Shown here piece after piece: positions 32,955 through 42,408 of a stretch of 64,000 nt of DNA. The notes beneath the pieces are model-generated. The model made no database searches. It was not told the origin of the DNA and saw only the letters and a program-made list of their open reading frames with translations. Source of the DNA: Tolypocladium sp. Sup5 PDA-1 (taxonomy: Eukaryota > Ascomycota > Sordariomycetes > Hypocreales > Ophiocordycipitaceae); assembly GCA_000750105.3 (NCBI GenBank), contig JPHH03000001.1, positions 1,054,001 through 1,118,000 on the forward strand. Direction: 5' to 3'. Within the stretch, counting starts at the first letter, position 1. The number at the start of each line of letters is the position of its first letter. A program made the translations under genes and the position numbers.

Positions 32955-35389
32955 ATGAGGGCAAACTTGGCCCGCCATGGTCGACGGCTCCTCGTCTGCC
33001 GCGCGAGTGCGCCGTCGTGCGCCGTCTATGCGAACCCAGCCCGTCGACGGCCGATTACGCGACCCGTTGCCCGAAGAGACTTCCAGCGAACGTTTTTCAA
33101 CGCCCTGTTCCAGAAGCCGCCGCGCGAAGTCCGGCAGCCCGAGTACGAGCCCGGATGGATGCAGATCATGGTCTGGCGGAGTCGCATGCTCGACAGCCTG
33201 CGGCCGCCGCCGCGGAGGGAGCTCGTCGAGGCCTGGAAGAAACTGATGCAGTCGAAGCTCAAGAGGAGGGTGCCGCTGAACAGCACACAGGCTCTACAGT
33301 GCAGGCGCCTGCTTGAGTACCTCGCCGAACCGTCAAACCCCGAACAACAGGTCAAGCCGCTCTCCTCGGCCGATCTTTCCATGGCCCGGCAGGTTCTTCT
33401 CGACATTGAACCACTCGAGAGAACCCAGAATCATCTGGACTTGGCCAAGGCGCTGCATGCGGTCTGGTCCTCGGGCAACTTTACGGGCAAAACCCGTTCG
33501 CCGGAGCTGCAATGGACCTACTTTGTCAAGTCGCTGTGTCGCTATGGAGGATCCCAGGAAGCCCTGCAGATGATGTATTCGAAATGGAGTGATCCAGCCC
33601 ACGCTGCATATCTGGACAAGGAGGACAGGCTCGTCGAGGCAGTGGCCTGTGGACTCGCAAGAGAGGGACGAGAAACGGAGCTGGTGAAGCTTGTCGAATA
33701 CGCCGAGCACCACGGTGTGCCCTACGACGCCGGCACGCAAGCGGTCATGGTCGACTTTTTCGCCAAACGAGATCGCGTCCCCGAGACACAGCATTGGCTC
33801 GGCAAGCCTATCACGCAGAGCTACAGCCAGGTCGAGGTGTACCGGACCGTGGCGTCGTTTGCCATGCGCAATGACCTCCAGGACTGGGCGATGCCGCTCT
33901 TCCTCGAGCTGGGCCAGTCACAGCCCAAAAAGAAGTACTGGGACGCCCTGTCGCAGGCCATCCTCCTCGTCGGCAAGGGGCTCGGCGAAGTTGACACGAT
34001 GATGTCGCACATGGTGGATCGCAACAGCGCGTTGTCGCCCGATATACACACACTCAATGGCCTACTCAGAGTAGCCGTCGAGACCAAAGACGCGACGCTG
34101 GGGGAGGAGGTTCTGGCCCTAGGCGCAGCAAAGGGACTCGCGCCAAACGGGGAGACGTATCTCATTCTGCTGCAAATGCGCCTCGCAACGGGCAACGTGA
34201 CCGGGGCGCAGGCCGCGTACGAGCAGGTCAAGTACTTGGAGCCCTGGAACAACGAGTCGAGGCCGTGGCTGTTTGACGAGTATCGGGGGCTGTTGAGCCA
34301 ATACCTGGTGTTGCTGTCGCGCCAATCGCCGCCAGACTTCAAACTCATCCTCGCGCTGCTCGAGGCTGTCGAGGAGGAGCAGATTCTCCTGGATCCCGAG
34401 ACGGTCGCCACACTTTGCCTGAGATTCCTCGAAAACGACCAGCACTTTGAGGTCATGGACATCTTATCTGTCCACTCGTTCCTGTACAGCGAAGCGCAGC
34501 GAGAAGTTGTCCAGAACGCCTTTATTACATTCTGCCTCGACCGAAACACTAGCACTTCGAGGGCCTGGGGCGCATACCAGCTCCTCCACCAATTCTTCCA
34601 AGACACCAGCTTCGAACGCCGGAGCAGGCTCATTGAAGCATTTTTCGACCGTAAACGCCCCGACATGGCGTCTCACGTCTTTGGCCACATGCGCCAACAC
34701 CGAAATAAGTCATATCACCCCAAGATGGACACCTACATCCGCTGCCTGGAGGGGTTCGCACGGTACCCGGACGCCGAGGGACTCGGGATGGTGCACAACA
34801 TGCTGAAGATGGACACAACTATACAGCCCACGACGAAGCTCTACACGGCCATGATGCTGGCATACACGGCTTGCGACAAGCCCCTGGCGGCGCTGGATTT
34901 CTGGAACGAGATCACCCTGTCGCGCGACGGACCGTCATATGCCAGCCTAGAGGCCGTGTTCTGGACGCTGGAGAGGAAACCAGGCGGGGACCGGAAAGCG
35001 CGCGAGATTTGGGAGAGGATAGAGAGGATGGATCTGGAACTGCCGCCGGCCGTTTACAACGCCTACATTGGCGCCGTCGCCGGCAGCGGCAACGAAAAGG
35101 AGGTCCGCAGCCTCATCATGAACATGGCGTCCTTTGTCGGGGCAGAACCGGACGCGATGACGTGAGTCTCCGAACATCCCCTACTCGTCCAAGGTCTGGG
35201 CCATGCTAACAAGTGAACAGGTTGGCGGTGGCGCACAATGCTCTGCCGGGCCAGGAGCTCCAGGCAAGCTTCCGGGAGTGGGCGAAGAAAAAGTATCGCA
35301 ACACGTGGGCGGAGTTGGACAAGGTCGGCCGGCGGCTGAACGAGTATTCGCTGTGCCAGTTCAAGATCAATCGGGTCATGAAGGCCTGA
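32955..35389 (+). CDS. cia84: CIA84-like mitochondrial complex I assembly PPR protein (2 exons)
   Basis: One intron (35162-35220) gives 791 aa. The start at CACCATGAGG yields a strong mitochondrial presequence (MRANLARHGRRLLVCRASA, Arg-rich, no acid). The segment RTFFNALFQKPPREVRQPEY is the conserved entry of the fungal CIA84-type proteins as I remember them. Helical PPR-like repeats follow (for example PDIHTLNGLLRVAVETKDAT, NGETYLILLQMRLATGNVTG and TKLYTAMMLAYTACDKPLAA). The C-terminal exon ends KINRVMKA. In Neurospora, CIA84 binds a membrane-arm intermediate during assembly of respiratory complex I. Family-level call (mitochondrial PPR) is strong; the CIA84 identity is moderate and rests on recognition of the N-terminal block. 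It converges with rsm18, the stops only 133 bp apart. Confidence 0.7.
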
Positions 35390-35522
35390 TGTGTACAAAA
35401 CGATAGAATCTGTGGATCTGTATCTATACATGAAGGGGCCAAGGCTGTTGTACATATAGCGATATGAAGACAGATGGCATCGCCCGGAACGCCAACCGGG
35501 CGGCAATCACTGACACGCTCGA

Positions 35523-36296
35523 TCATCTGTCTCTCCGCTCCGGGAAGAAGTCATCCCTGATCATCTCGGGGTGGTCGTGGATGCTGGGGTAGATGCCCAT
35601 GCCCTGCACGCGGCGGATCATCTTGGCAATCTTGCGCTGGTTGACTGGTCGCAGACCGGTTCCAGACGAGTGGGTGATTTGGCCGGACGACGAAGTGAAT
35701 TCTTGAACAAGAGAGAAGTTCTGCACTGAATGTTAGCTGTAGCTCTCGCCAATTGGCCCTACGCGTTGCCCATAGCGTACCTTGTACATGTCGAGCGGCC
35801 GGATCCCCAGGGCGTCCACGACGTCGTTGCTCCGCAGCGACCTCTTGCGCCACTTCTGCATCTCGACGGGGCTCAGGTCGTGCGGCGAGTAGACGTCTCC
35901 GGCGTCCCAGCGGCGGGGCATCTGCTTGAGGAAGTCGTTTGAGTTCTTCTGGTTGCGGAGCAGCTCGAGCTGGGCCTGCTTGGTCTTGATGGCGGCCTCG
36001 GCGCGGTTCTTGTAGCGGCTGAGGAGGCGGCTGGCGGCGTCGCCGCGCTGCGAGGACGGGTTGGCTCCGGGGGCGGCGTTGCGCTTGTGCCGGTCGTTGC
36101 TGTTGATGGAGAGGAGGCTGCTGGTGGTCGAGGACGCGGGTGATGTTGTGGTGGAGGCGGACGGGGTGTGGTGGTGAGGATGGGGGTGTTCGCGGGGCGG
36201 GGCGGCCGCGGAGGGCGTCGAGGAGAATGCGCGGATGAGGAGAGACGAGGGCGACGGTGCGCAGAGCGCGCGGCCCGCTGGGAGTCGCGGCGGCAT
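35523..36296 (-). CDS. rsm18: Mitochondrial small-subunit ribosomal protein bS18m (Rsm18) (2 exons)
   Basis: Intron 35780-35721 gives 237 aa. The N-terminus is a mitochondrial presequence with an IRAFSSTPSAAA cleavage-like site. A His/Pro/Ser/Thr low-complexity linker follows. The conserved core starts around YSPHDLSPVEMQKWRKRSL and DALGIRPLDMYK. After the intron it continues NFSLVQEFTSSSGQITHSSG, TGLRPVNQRKIAKMIRRVQG and MGIYPSIHDHPEM, the bS18 RNA-binding signature with typical fungal mitoribosome extensions. Start-to-start distance to imp3 is 261 bp. Confidence 0.9.
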
Positions 36297-36557
36297 GGCT
36301 GGCGATTTGTCTGTGGTGTTGATGGTGAAGCTGGCAGGAGGTCGAAAATGGTGGATTGGTTTTCCATGTGCGGGTCATTGGCGGCGGAGGATTTCCGCGA
36401 CTGCAGGCGCCCCACTCAGATTTTTCCATCCTCCCAGCATCAACCTCAGAAACCCAGATACTTCGTACCTATCGATTGAAGAGCGCACGGCACTCCCCTC
36501 TCTTCCAACCTCTACAATCTTTATCCCCGATACAGCGCTTGGTGCAACTAGCCCAGC
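36297..36557. promoter_or_regulatory. Shared 261-bp divergent promoter of rsm18 and imp3
   Basis: The compact region between the ATGs of a mitoribosomal protein gene (-) and a cytosolic SSU processome gene (+). Both transcripts must initiate within it, so shared control elements are likely. No motif stands out by eye. Confidence 0.6.
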
Positions 36558-37196
36558 ATGGTGCGGAAACTCAAGTACCACGAGCAGAAGCTCCTGCGCA
36601 AGACCGACTTCATCACCTACAAGCAAGACCAGGATCATCGGGACAAGGCCGTCATCCGCCGATACATGATACAAAAGCCCGAGGATTATCATAAATACAA
36701 CAAGCTCTGCGGCGTGAGTCCTCTCCAGTCGCTGCGTCCGGCGCGGCGCAATCGACGAGTACCCATGGATAGACGAGTGAATGCTGACGCCGAGAACCAG
36801 TCCCTCCGACAACTCGCCCACCGCCTCTCCCTCCTCCCGCCCGAGAACGCGACGCGCCGCAAGCACGAGGAGCTGCTGCTCAACAAGCTCTACGACATGG
36901 GCGTCCTGTCCACAAAGTCCAAGCTCTCGGCCGTCGAGAACGGCGTCACCGTCAGCGCCTTTGCCCGCCGGCGGCTGCCCGTCGTCATGACGCGGCTGAA
37001 GATGGCCGAGACGGTGCAGGCGGCGACCAAGATGATCGAGCAGGGCCAGGTGCGCGTCGGCGTCGAGACCGTCACCGACCCGGCGTACCTGGTGACGCGT
37101 TCGACCGAGGACTTTGTGACGTGGGTCGTCGGCAGCAAGGTCAAGCGCAACATCATGAAGTACCGCGACCAGCTGGACGACTTTGAGCTGCTGTGA
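36558..37196 (+). CDS. imp3: U3 snoRNP / SSU processome protein Imp3 (2 exons)
   Basis: Imp3 promotes U3 snoRNA-pre-rRNA pairing in 18S rRNA processing in the nucleolus. The intron 36714-36800 is 87 nt, in frame and stop-free. Splicing gives 183 aa, the length of yeast Imp3. The protein starts MVRKLKYHEQKLLRKTDFIT and joins NKLCG to SLRQLAHRLSLLPPENATRR. It then has an S4-type RNA-binding domain (RLPVVMTRLKMAETVQAATK, then MIEQGQVRVGVETVTDPAYL). It ends SKVKRNIMKYRDQLDDFELL. Head-to-head with rsm18. Confidence 0.96.
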   Translation: MVRKLKYHEQKLLRKTDFITYKQDQDHRDKAVIRRYMIQKPEDYHKYNKLCGVSPLQSLRPARRNRRVPMDRRVNADAENQSLRQLAHRLSLLPPENATRRKHEELLLNKLYDMGVLSTKSKLSAVENGVTVSAFARRRLPVVMTRLKMAETVQAATKMIEQGQVRVGVETVTDPAYLVTRSTEDFVTWVVGSKVKRNIMKYRDQLDDFELL

Positions 37197-37908
37197 GGGG
37201 GGACGACTTGGAGGGCAAAATGATACCCTGGGATCAAGCGGCGAGGGCGGGAGGCATCACTACTGGCATATACCGGCGTTTGGCTTGTGGGTTTGTTGGG
37301 ACGGCGCAATGCTTTGCACGAGACTGTCGAGACGATGGCTAGGAATCTAGACTTGGAACTGTTCAATGATGGTCAATGCTTCCCCCTGAGGAACGATGAG
37401 GTGTATCCTTTGCAGGGTCTTTCAGATTTGGATCGACGTATGATGATGAATCACCGCCGTCCCGAGTCCCAAGAGCCGCTAGGCTTCGTCAAACACCTCC
37501 GCCTCGTCTCTGGTCCAGCACCGTAATTCCCGGCCGGCACACAAGACACGGACTTACAAACGGCTGCTGGACAAGATAAAGGCCATAGGTGGCGGGATTG
37601 AGGCACGCCAAGGCGGAAATGCTTGCAGTCTTTGCTCTTAGCTGTTAGTCTTTTCGGTGACATCGGTGTGATGCGCAGGGCTCGTTGCGGGCCCCGCAGC
37701 TGGATTAGGTCGTGTTATTCCAGGCCGCGCTGCTTTATAAGACAGCCACCACACACAAAGCTCGCTCACACACCAACTTGCACCTCTAAATATTCTGCTG
37801 GCCCCTGACTTGTACAAAACATAAAGTCAGGTCTCTCCTGACTTCATCTCGACACATACCGCCACTGGAGAAACCCACATCGCTGCCGCGGCGAAGCACA
37901 CCGTCGCC
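37197..37908. promoter_or_regulatory. Intergenic: 3' of imp3 and promoter of methyltransferase gene
   Basis: 712 bp between two plus-strand genes. A TATAA-like element (TTTATAAGA, about 37733-37741) lies some 170 bp upstream of the next start codon. No gene is supported. Confidence 0.5.
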
Positions 37909-38863
37909 ATGGCGCTCTGGGACTCCCTCAAATCCCTCTTCATCCACCTCATCGACCCCTGGCTGTTCATGGCCATCTCGGCGCAGCACCTCCCGCAGAC
38001 TGTCGCCGGCATCATCTCCTCCGGCGAGCTGTACCAGCTCATCTCCCCGTCTGCCTTTTGCGAGGCGCTCTTTGGAAACTTCTGGGCCACGGTGGGCCCT
38101 AGCGTCAAGACCGCCGGCGAGCAGCGTGTCATCCCCTTACTCGAGGGCCGCGTCTCTGGTGGCCGTATTCACGCGGATGTCGTCGGCACGCCGGTCCATG
38201 GCACGGTTATCGAGGTCGGCGCTGGGAGCGGCATGTGGGCCGACGTGTTCGCCCGCATCGGCGCCGGCTCCGGGTCCACGGCCAAGGACGGCGCGCGCAA
38301 GCGGAAGCAGGCCGTCCCGAGCATCACCAAGATCTACGGCGTGGAGCCCAACCCCCAGTCCGCCGCCGCGCTGAGGAAGCGTGTCAAGGACGTTGGTCTG
38401 GGTGACGTCTATGAGGTCGTCCCCGTGGGTATCGAGTCCGTCAGCGACCCGGACGCCTGGGCCGGCCAGATCCAGCCCGGCAGCGTCGACTGCATCGTCG
38501 GTGTGCTGTGTTTGTGCAGCATCCCCGACCCGGAGGAGAACATCAAGCACCTGTACAAGCTGCTCAAACCCGGTGGCCACTGGTACGTATACGAGCACGT
38601 CAAGGCGACTCGTGGGGGGCCCCTGATCAGTCTGTATCAGCGTGAGTATCCGTCTGTCCCCCTGTGTTTGTGTCTGGTCACTTACCTCCTCAGGCCTTGT
38701 CAACATCCCCTGGTCATTCTTCCTGGGCTCGTGCCGTATTTGCCGCTCCACCAGGGACAGCCTCCTTGCGGCCGGCCCGTGGCAGAAGACGGACCTTGCC
38801 CAGCCGCCAGACGAGCCGCCGTATCAGGTCCTGCCTCACATTCTGGGCACACTGACAAAGTAG
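37909..38863 (+). CDS. SAM-dependent methyltransferase, METTL7-like (2 exons)
   Basis: Intron 38642-38693 gives 300 aa. An N-terminal hydrophobic stretch (SLFIHLIDPWLFMAISAQHL) resembles the monotopic membrane anchor of METTL7-type enzymes. The class I methyltransferase fold is seen as motif I VIEVGAGSGMWADVF, acidic motif II IYGVEPNPQSAAALR, motif IV VDCIVGVLCLCSIPDPEENI and the post-motif LLKPGGHWYVYEH. The C-terminal exon adds WSFFLGSCRICRSTRDSL with two Cys residues. METTL7 enzymes act on small thiols in ER or lipid-droplet membranes; the substrate here is not predictable. The upstream leader ends GTCGCCATGG, a good start context. Confidence 0.85.
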
Positions 38864-38966
38864 TCCGCCAGACCGCCATGTCACTCACGGTGCGGTACGG
38901 GTACGACGGGAGTGTATGAAAAGCCAATGCCTCTCAGGGGTATCTTGTGTCCGAATTCCATAGCGC

Positions 38967-41900
38967 TCAAAGTTCGTCGTCATCATCGTCGTCGACAAGG
39001 AATATCGAGGTCCTCTTTGATGTGCCCCCAACCTTGATCTTGTCCTTGTCATCATCCGTGCCAATGCGCGTGCCCTCCTCCTTGATCGGCGTCTCAATCT
39101 TGGCATCTTCGGCCTTGACTTTTACATCCTCATCCTCGATGGTTTCGACCTTGGTGCCTTCGCTCTTGACATCCACGAATTGCGCCGGTTCTGTCTTGAC
39201 CCGAGGCGTCGACGGGAATGCCTCTCGCTTCACGTCTTTCTTGTCCTCTTCGTCCTGGGGCACATCCTTCGCATCCTCGGCTTTCCTCACATCTGCATCG
39301 GCCAGCGCGGCCTCTCGCCTCTTGTAAAACGTGTCCAGACAGTTCCTCCTTGCCTCTTGGGACCAGCTCTCCACCACCAGGGCAAATTCTGTCGTGTTGA
39401 CGAACCCAAACTCCCTGGCCATCTCGCAGAACTGCCGGAGACAGACGTCTTCCGGCGGCCTGTACATGCTGTGCAATGCCCGCCCGTCATCCTCGTCCTC
39501 GGTTTCGGCAAACAGCGCGCTCTGCCCCTCGACGTCTCCGTCTGCGTAGGACGTCATTGCGGCTCGCCGCGAAAGTTGCTCCTCGACCTTGGACGAGCCA
39601 ACAACCTCGGAGTTGTCGTGCGTGTACTCTACTCCGACAGAGGTGAGGATGGCTTGGATCGCATCGCTCCTCGGCACTGCCGGCTTTTGAGACTCCAGCA
39701 GCTTCTCCTGGTTCTCGGCAGTCAACAGAACGGCCAGTTGGCTGAGCCCCCCGTCTTCCGGATCCGCTTCCTCCTTTTTCGCGATGCCGAGGGTCTCGTC
39801 GTCTTGGGCTGCCTTCTCCATGTTGACGTCCACGAGGTGCACTCCCGCCTTGGCCTCGGCGATGTTTGTCTTGTTGACGATGTCACGCAGCAGGCCAATG
39901 TCGTTGCGGTACGTAAAGATATTGGAGAGCCCGAATATTTCGCCCTTTCTCTCCGTGTCTTGCTGGACGCCCTTGAAGTAGCGGCGCTCGGATGAGGCCG
40001 TGTAGCCAATGTTTGCCTGCTGCTGCTTGTAAATCTGCCGTGCGTACACAATCTCCTCCACGGTGCCCAGCGAGATGAGCCGGAAGACTTCGACGTCGCG
40101 AGTCTGCCCGATTCGATACGCACGGTCTTGGGCTTGCAGGTCGTACGACGGATTCCAATGCGGGTCGATGATGACGACCTTGTTCGCAGAGGTAATGTTG
40201 AGCCCCACGCCGCCCGCCTTGGTCGAGATGAGAAAGACAAACTGGGTCGGGTCCGCGTTGAAGGTGTCGACGACTTCCTGCCGCTGTTCGTAGGAGAGCG
40301 ACCCGTCCAGGTAGCTGACGTTGTAGCTCGTGTTGGTAAACAGATGCTGCAGAATGCGGAGCAGGCGCACGCTGTGGGAGAAGACAAGAACCTTGTCTCC
40401 GCTGCTGTGCCAAAACTTGAGCAGCTTCTTCAAGACCTTCCACTTGCCGCAGAACTCGGGGTTGACCAGGTTCCTAATCTGATCCCGCTGTTCGTACAGC
40501 TCCTTCCACGTGTCGGGCATGCACGTCCGGAGCGTTTTAAGCTCCGACTCTTGCTTGGGTCCCACGTCCGTGGTCGACGGCACCAGCAGGGTGAGGTGGT
40601 TCGCGAGTTTCTGCAGCACAATTATACTTGGAAACACGATGCGCTGCCAGGTGCTGCCGGTTTGCAGGTATTTCTGGCAACACCACCCCTTCCTGTTTCC
40701 GTGTGGACAGGTTTCCGATATGGTCCGGAGGAGTTCGAGATCTGCGCTGCTCAGAAAATTCTCGTATGCCTCTCTCTGCAGGTCTGTGAGCGGGCAGAAG
40801 ACGACCCTGTCCGTCTTCTTGGGGAGCTGGTCGGCTATCAAAGTCTTCATGCGCCGCAGGAAGTAGCGGGGAAGCAGATTCTGGACGAGTTTCTTGGCCG
40901 TCTGCCTCGCGAGACTGAGCTGCGCAATGGTGGCGTCGTGAGACTGGCCGACCGTCAACGGCTTCGCAATCGTTTGCGTCCATTCCGCCCTGGTGCCAAA
41001 GTGCCCGGGGTTGGTCCAGTCAAGCAAGGTCCAAAGCTCCTCGTACTTGTTCTGAATCGCCGTGCCCGTGAGGCCTATGCGGCAAAGCGCGTTCACCTCC
41101 GTCATCGCCTTGGTCGTCTCGGAGTATCTGTCCTTGAGGCGATGGCACTCGTCGCAGACAACCACGTCCCACTGTACCATGTTGATTGAGCTGCGGCTGT
41201 TCTTGTACGTGTCGTAGGTTGTAATCATAATCTCCAGCAGGCCCGATCGAGCCGTGCCTAGCACGTCGTCTTTGTTGGCGCCGTGGAAGACGTCAATGTG
41301 CCACCAGCCCCATCGGTTCATCTCGTTCTTCCAATTCATGATAAGCGAACCGGGACAAATGATGAGCACCCTGGGATACCAGCGGCCGCTGCAGAAGCGA
41401 ATCTCTCTCATGCGTCTTGCGTCGCGCTCGTCGCCGGTTTTCCCAAAGGCAGCCGTCAAAAAGGCGGCCACCTGTACCGTCTTGCCCAAGCCCATGTCAT
41501 CGCCCAGGATGCCCCCCTCTTGGTACACAAACTTGCGGTGAAGAAACTTGACGCCAGCCACCTGGTAGTCGCGCAGGTATTGGGCAATGGAGGCGGGAAT
41601 GAGGCCTGCTGAATGGGGAAGTTCAATGTCCCTGTACGGCCGCGAGGGCTTGATGCCGCTGGCGACGTCAAACTGTGGCCGCTCCTTCAATTCGCCCAGC
41701 CTGCTGGATTCGTCAAAGTCGATGTCGGTGTAGTCCGGGGGCAGCATGAGGGCGGCCTCGTGATGCTGCTTCTTAAGTGCGCCAAAGGTCCGCCTCCTCT
41801 CCTGCAGGTAGTCCGGAATCCCAGAGAGCTCCAATTCGTCTTCCTCGCCATTCTTGATGTCGCCATGGATGCCGGATACGTCCTTTTTGGCGGTGGATTT

Positions 41901-42131
41901 CCGTTTCGCCCGCCTCTTTTTTGGCTTTACTGGTGCGCCGTCGGACTCATCCGTCCAATGCACCTTTTCCCCCGGCTCCACCTCGACCTTTCTCTTCCTC
42001 GAGCCATGGTTCGAGGCATCGTCACGCTCTTCATCGGGCTCTGAAGCCGTGCCCTCGTCATCGAGCATCTCGATGGCTGGTTGCTTGCCGTTGCGGCCGT
42101 CGCAGCGACGGTGGTGGCGTTGGTGGGGCAA
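38967..42131 (-). CDS. SNF2-family DNA-dependent ATPase, ERCC6L2/RAD26L-like, intronless
   Basis: 1054-aa nuclear DNA translocase. The N-terminus (about 45-85) is rich in Lys/Arg, probable nuclear localisation signals (KPKKRRAKRKST). The SNF2 ATPase has motif I GDDMGLGKTVQ (210-220), Ia LIICPGSLIMNW, II DECH (327-330, where DEAH/DEGH is commoner), III LTGTAIQN, IV VLVFSHSVRLLRIL, V SYLDGSLSYEQRQEVVDTF and VI DPHWNPSYDLQAQDRAYRIG. The GDDMGLGKT form and the overall order suit the ERCC6L2/RAD26L group rather than Rad26/CSB. A C-terminal block (LRQFCEMAREFGFVNTTEFA, then FYKRREAAL) precedes a Lys/Glu/Asp-rich tail. Human ERCC6L2 works in end joining and replication/transcription stress; the role here is inferred. 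The start could be M1 or M22. Confidence 0.85.
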   Translation of the reverse strand: MPHQRHHRRCDGRNGKQPAIEMLDDEGTASEPDEERDDASNHGSRKRKVEVEPGEKVHWTDESDGAPVKPKKRRAKRKSTAKKDVSGIHGDIKNGEEDELELSGIPDYLQERRRTFGALKKQHHEAALMLPPDYTDIDFDESSRLGELKERPQFDVASGIKPSRPYRDIELPHSAGLIPASIAQYLRDYQVAGVKFLHRKFVYQEGGILGDDMGLGKTVQVAAFLTAAFGKTGDERDARRMREIRFCSGRWYPRVLIICPGSLIMNWKNEMNRWGWWHIDVFHGANKDDVLGTARSGLLEIMITTYDTYKNSRSSINMVQWDVVVCDECHRLKDRYSETTKAMTEVNALCRIGLTGTAIQNKYEELWTLLDWTNPGHFGTRAEWTQTIAKPLTVGQSHDATIAQLSLARQTAKKLVQNLLPRYFLRRMKTLIADQLPKKTDRVVFCPLTDLQREAYENFLSSADLELLRTISETCPHGNRKGWCCQKYLQTGSTWQRIVFPSIIVLQKLANHLTLLVPSTTDVGPKQESELKTLRTCMPDTWKELYEQRDQIRNLVNPEFCGKWKVLKKLLKFWHSSGDKVLVFSHSVRLLRILQHLFTNTSYNVSYLDGSLSYEQRQEVVDTFNADPTQFVFLISTKAGGVGLNITSANKVVIIDPHWNPSYDLQAQDRAYRIGQTRDVEVFRLISLGTVEEIVYARQIYKQQQANIGYTASSERRYFKGVQQDTERKGEIFGLSNIFTYRNDIGLLRDIVNKTNIAEAKAGVHLVDVNMEKAAQDDETLGIAKKEEADPEDGGLSQLAVLLTAENQEKLLESQKPAVPRSDAIQAILTSVGVEYTHDNSEVVGSSKVEEQLSRRAAMTSYADGDVEGQSALFAETEDEDDGRALHSMYRPPEDVCLRQFCEMAREFGFVNTTEFALVVESWSQEARRNCLDTFYKRREAALADADVRKAEDAKDVPQDEEDKKDVKREAFPSTPRVKTEPAQFVDVKSEGTKVETIEDEDVKVKAEDAKIETPIKEEGTRIGTDDDKDKIKVGGTSKRTSIFLVDDDDDDEL

Positions 42132-42408
42132 GACGCAGGCTGCAGCGCGTTGGGAGACGCGATTAAATCATGGTGCAACAGCGTGGGCACGTGACCACTT
42201 AGACCCCTTTTGAGGTAGGGGCTCTGATCTTTGACATCACAACAACACGTTTGCAGGCCGAGCATTTCGAAATAATCATCAACTCCTCAACTCTACTTGC
42301 TGCTGGGAGTCAATCATGGAAACCCTGGCCATTTGTCGTAGCCTCTTGGCCTAGTCGCGCGTCGTGTCTCAGTCCTCGTTCGGCGTCCTCACTCGCCTTG
42401 AAGTACCA

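Noticed and set aside
40128..41189. 353-codon plus-strand open frame opposite the SNF2 gene
   Set aside because: Antisense to the helicase motifs; no domain of its own.
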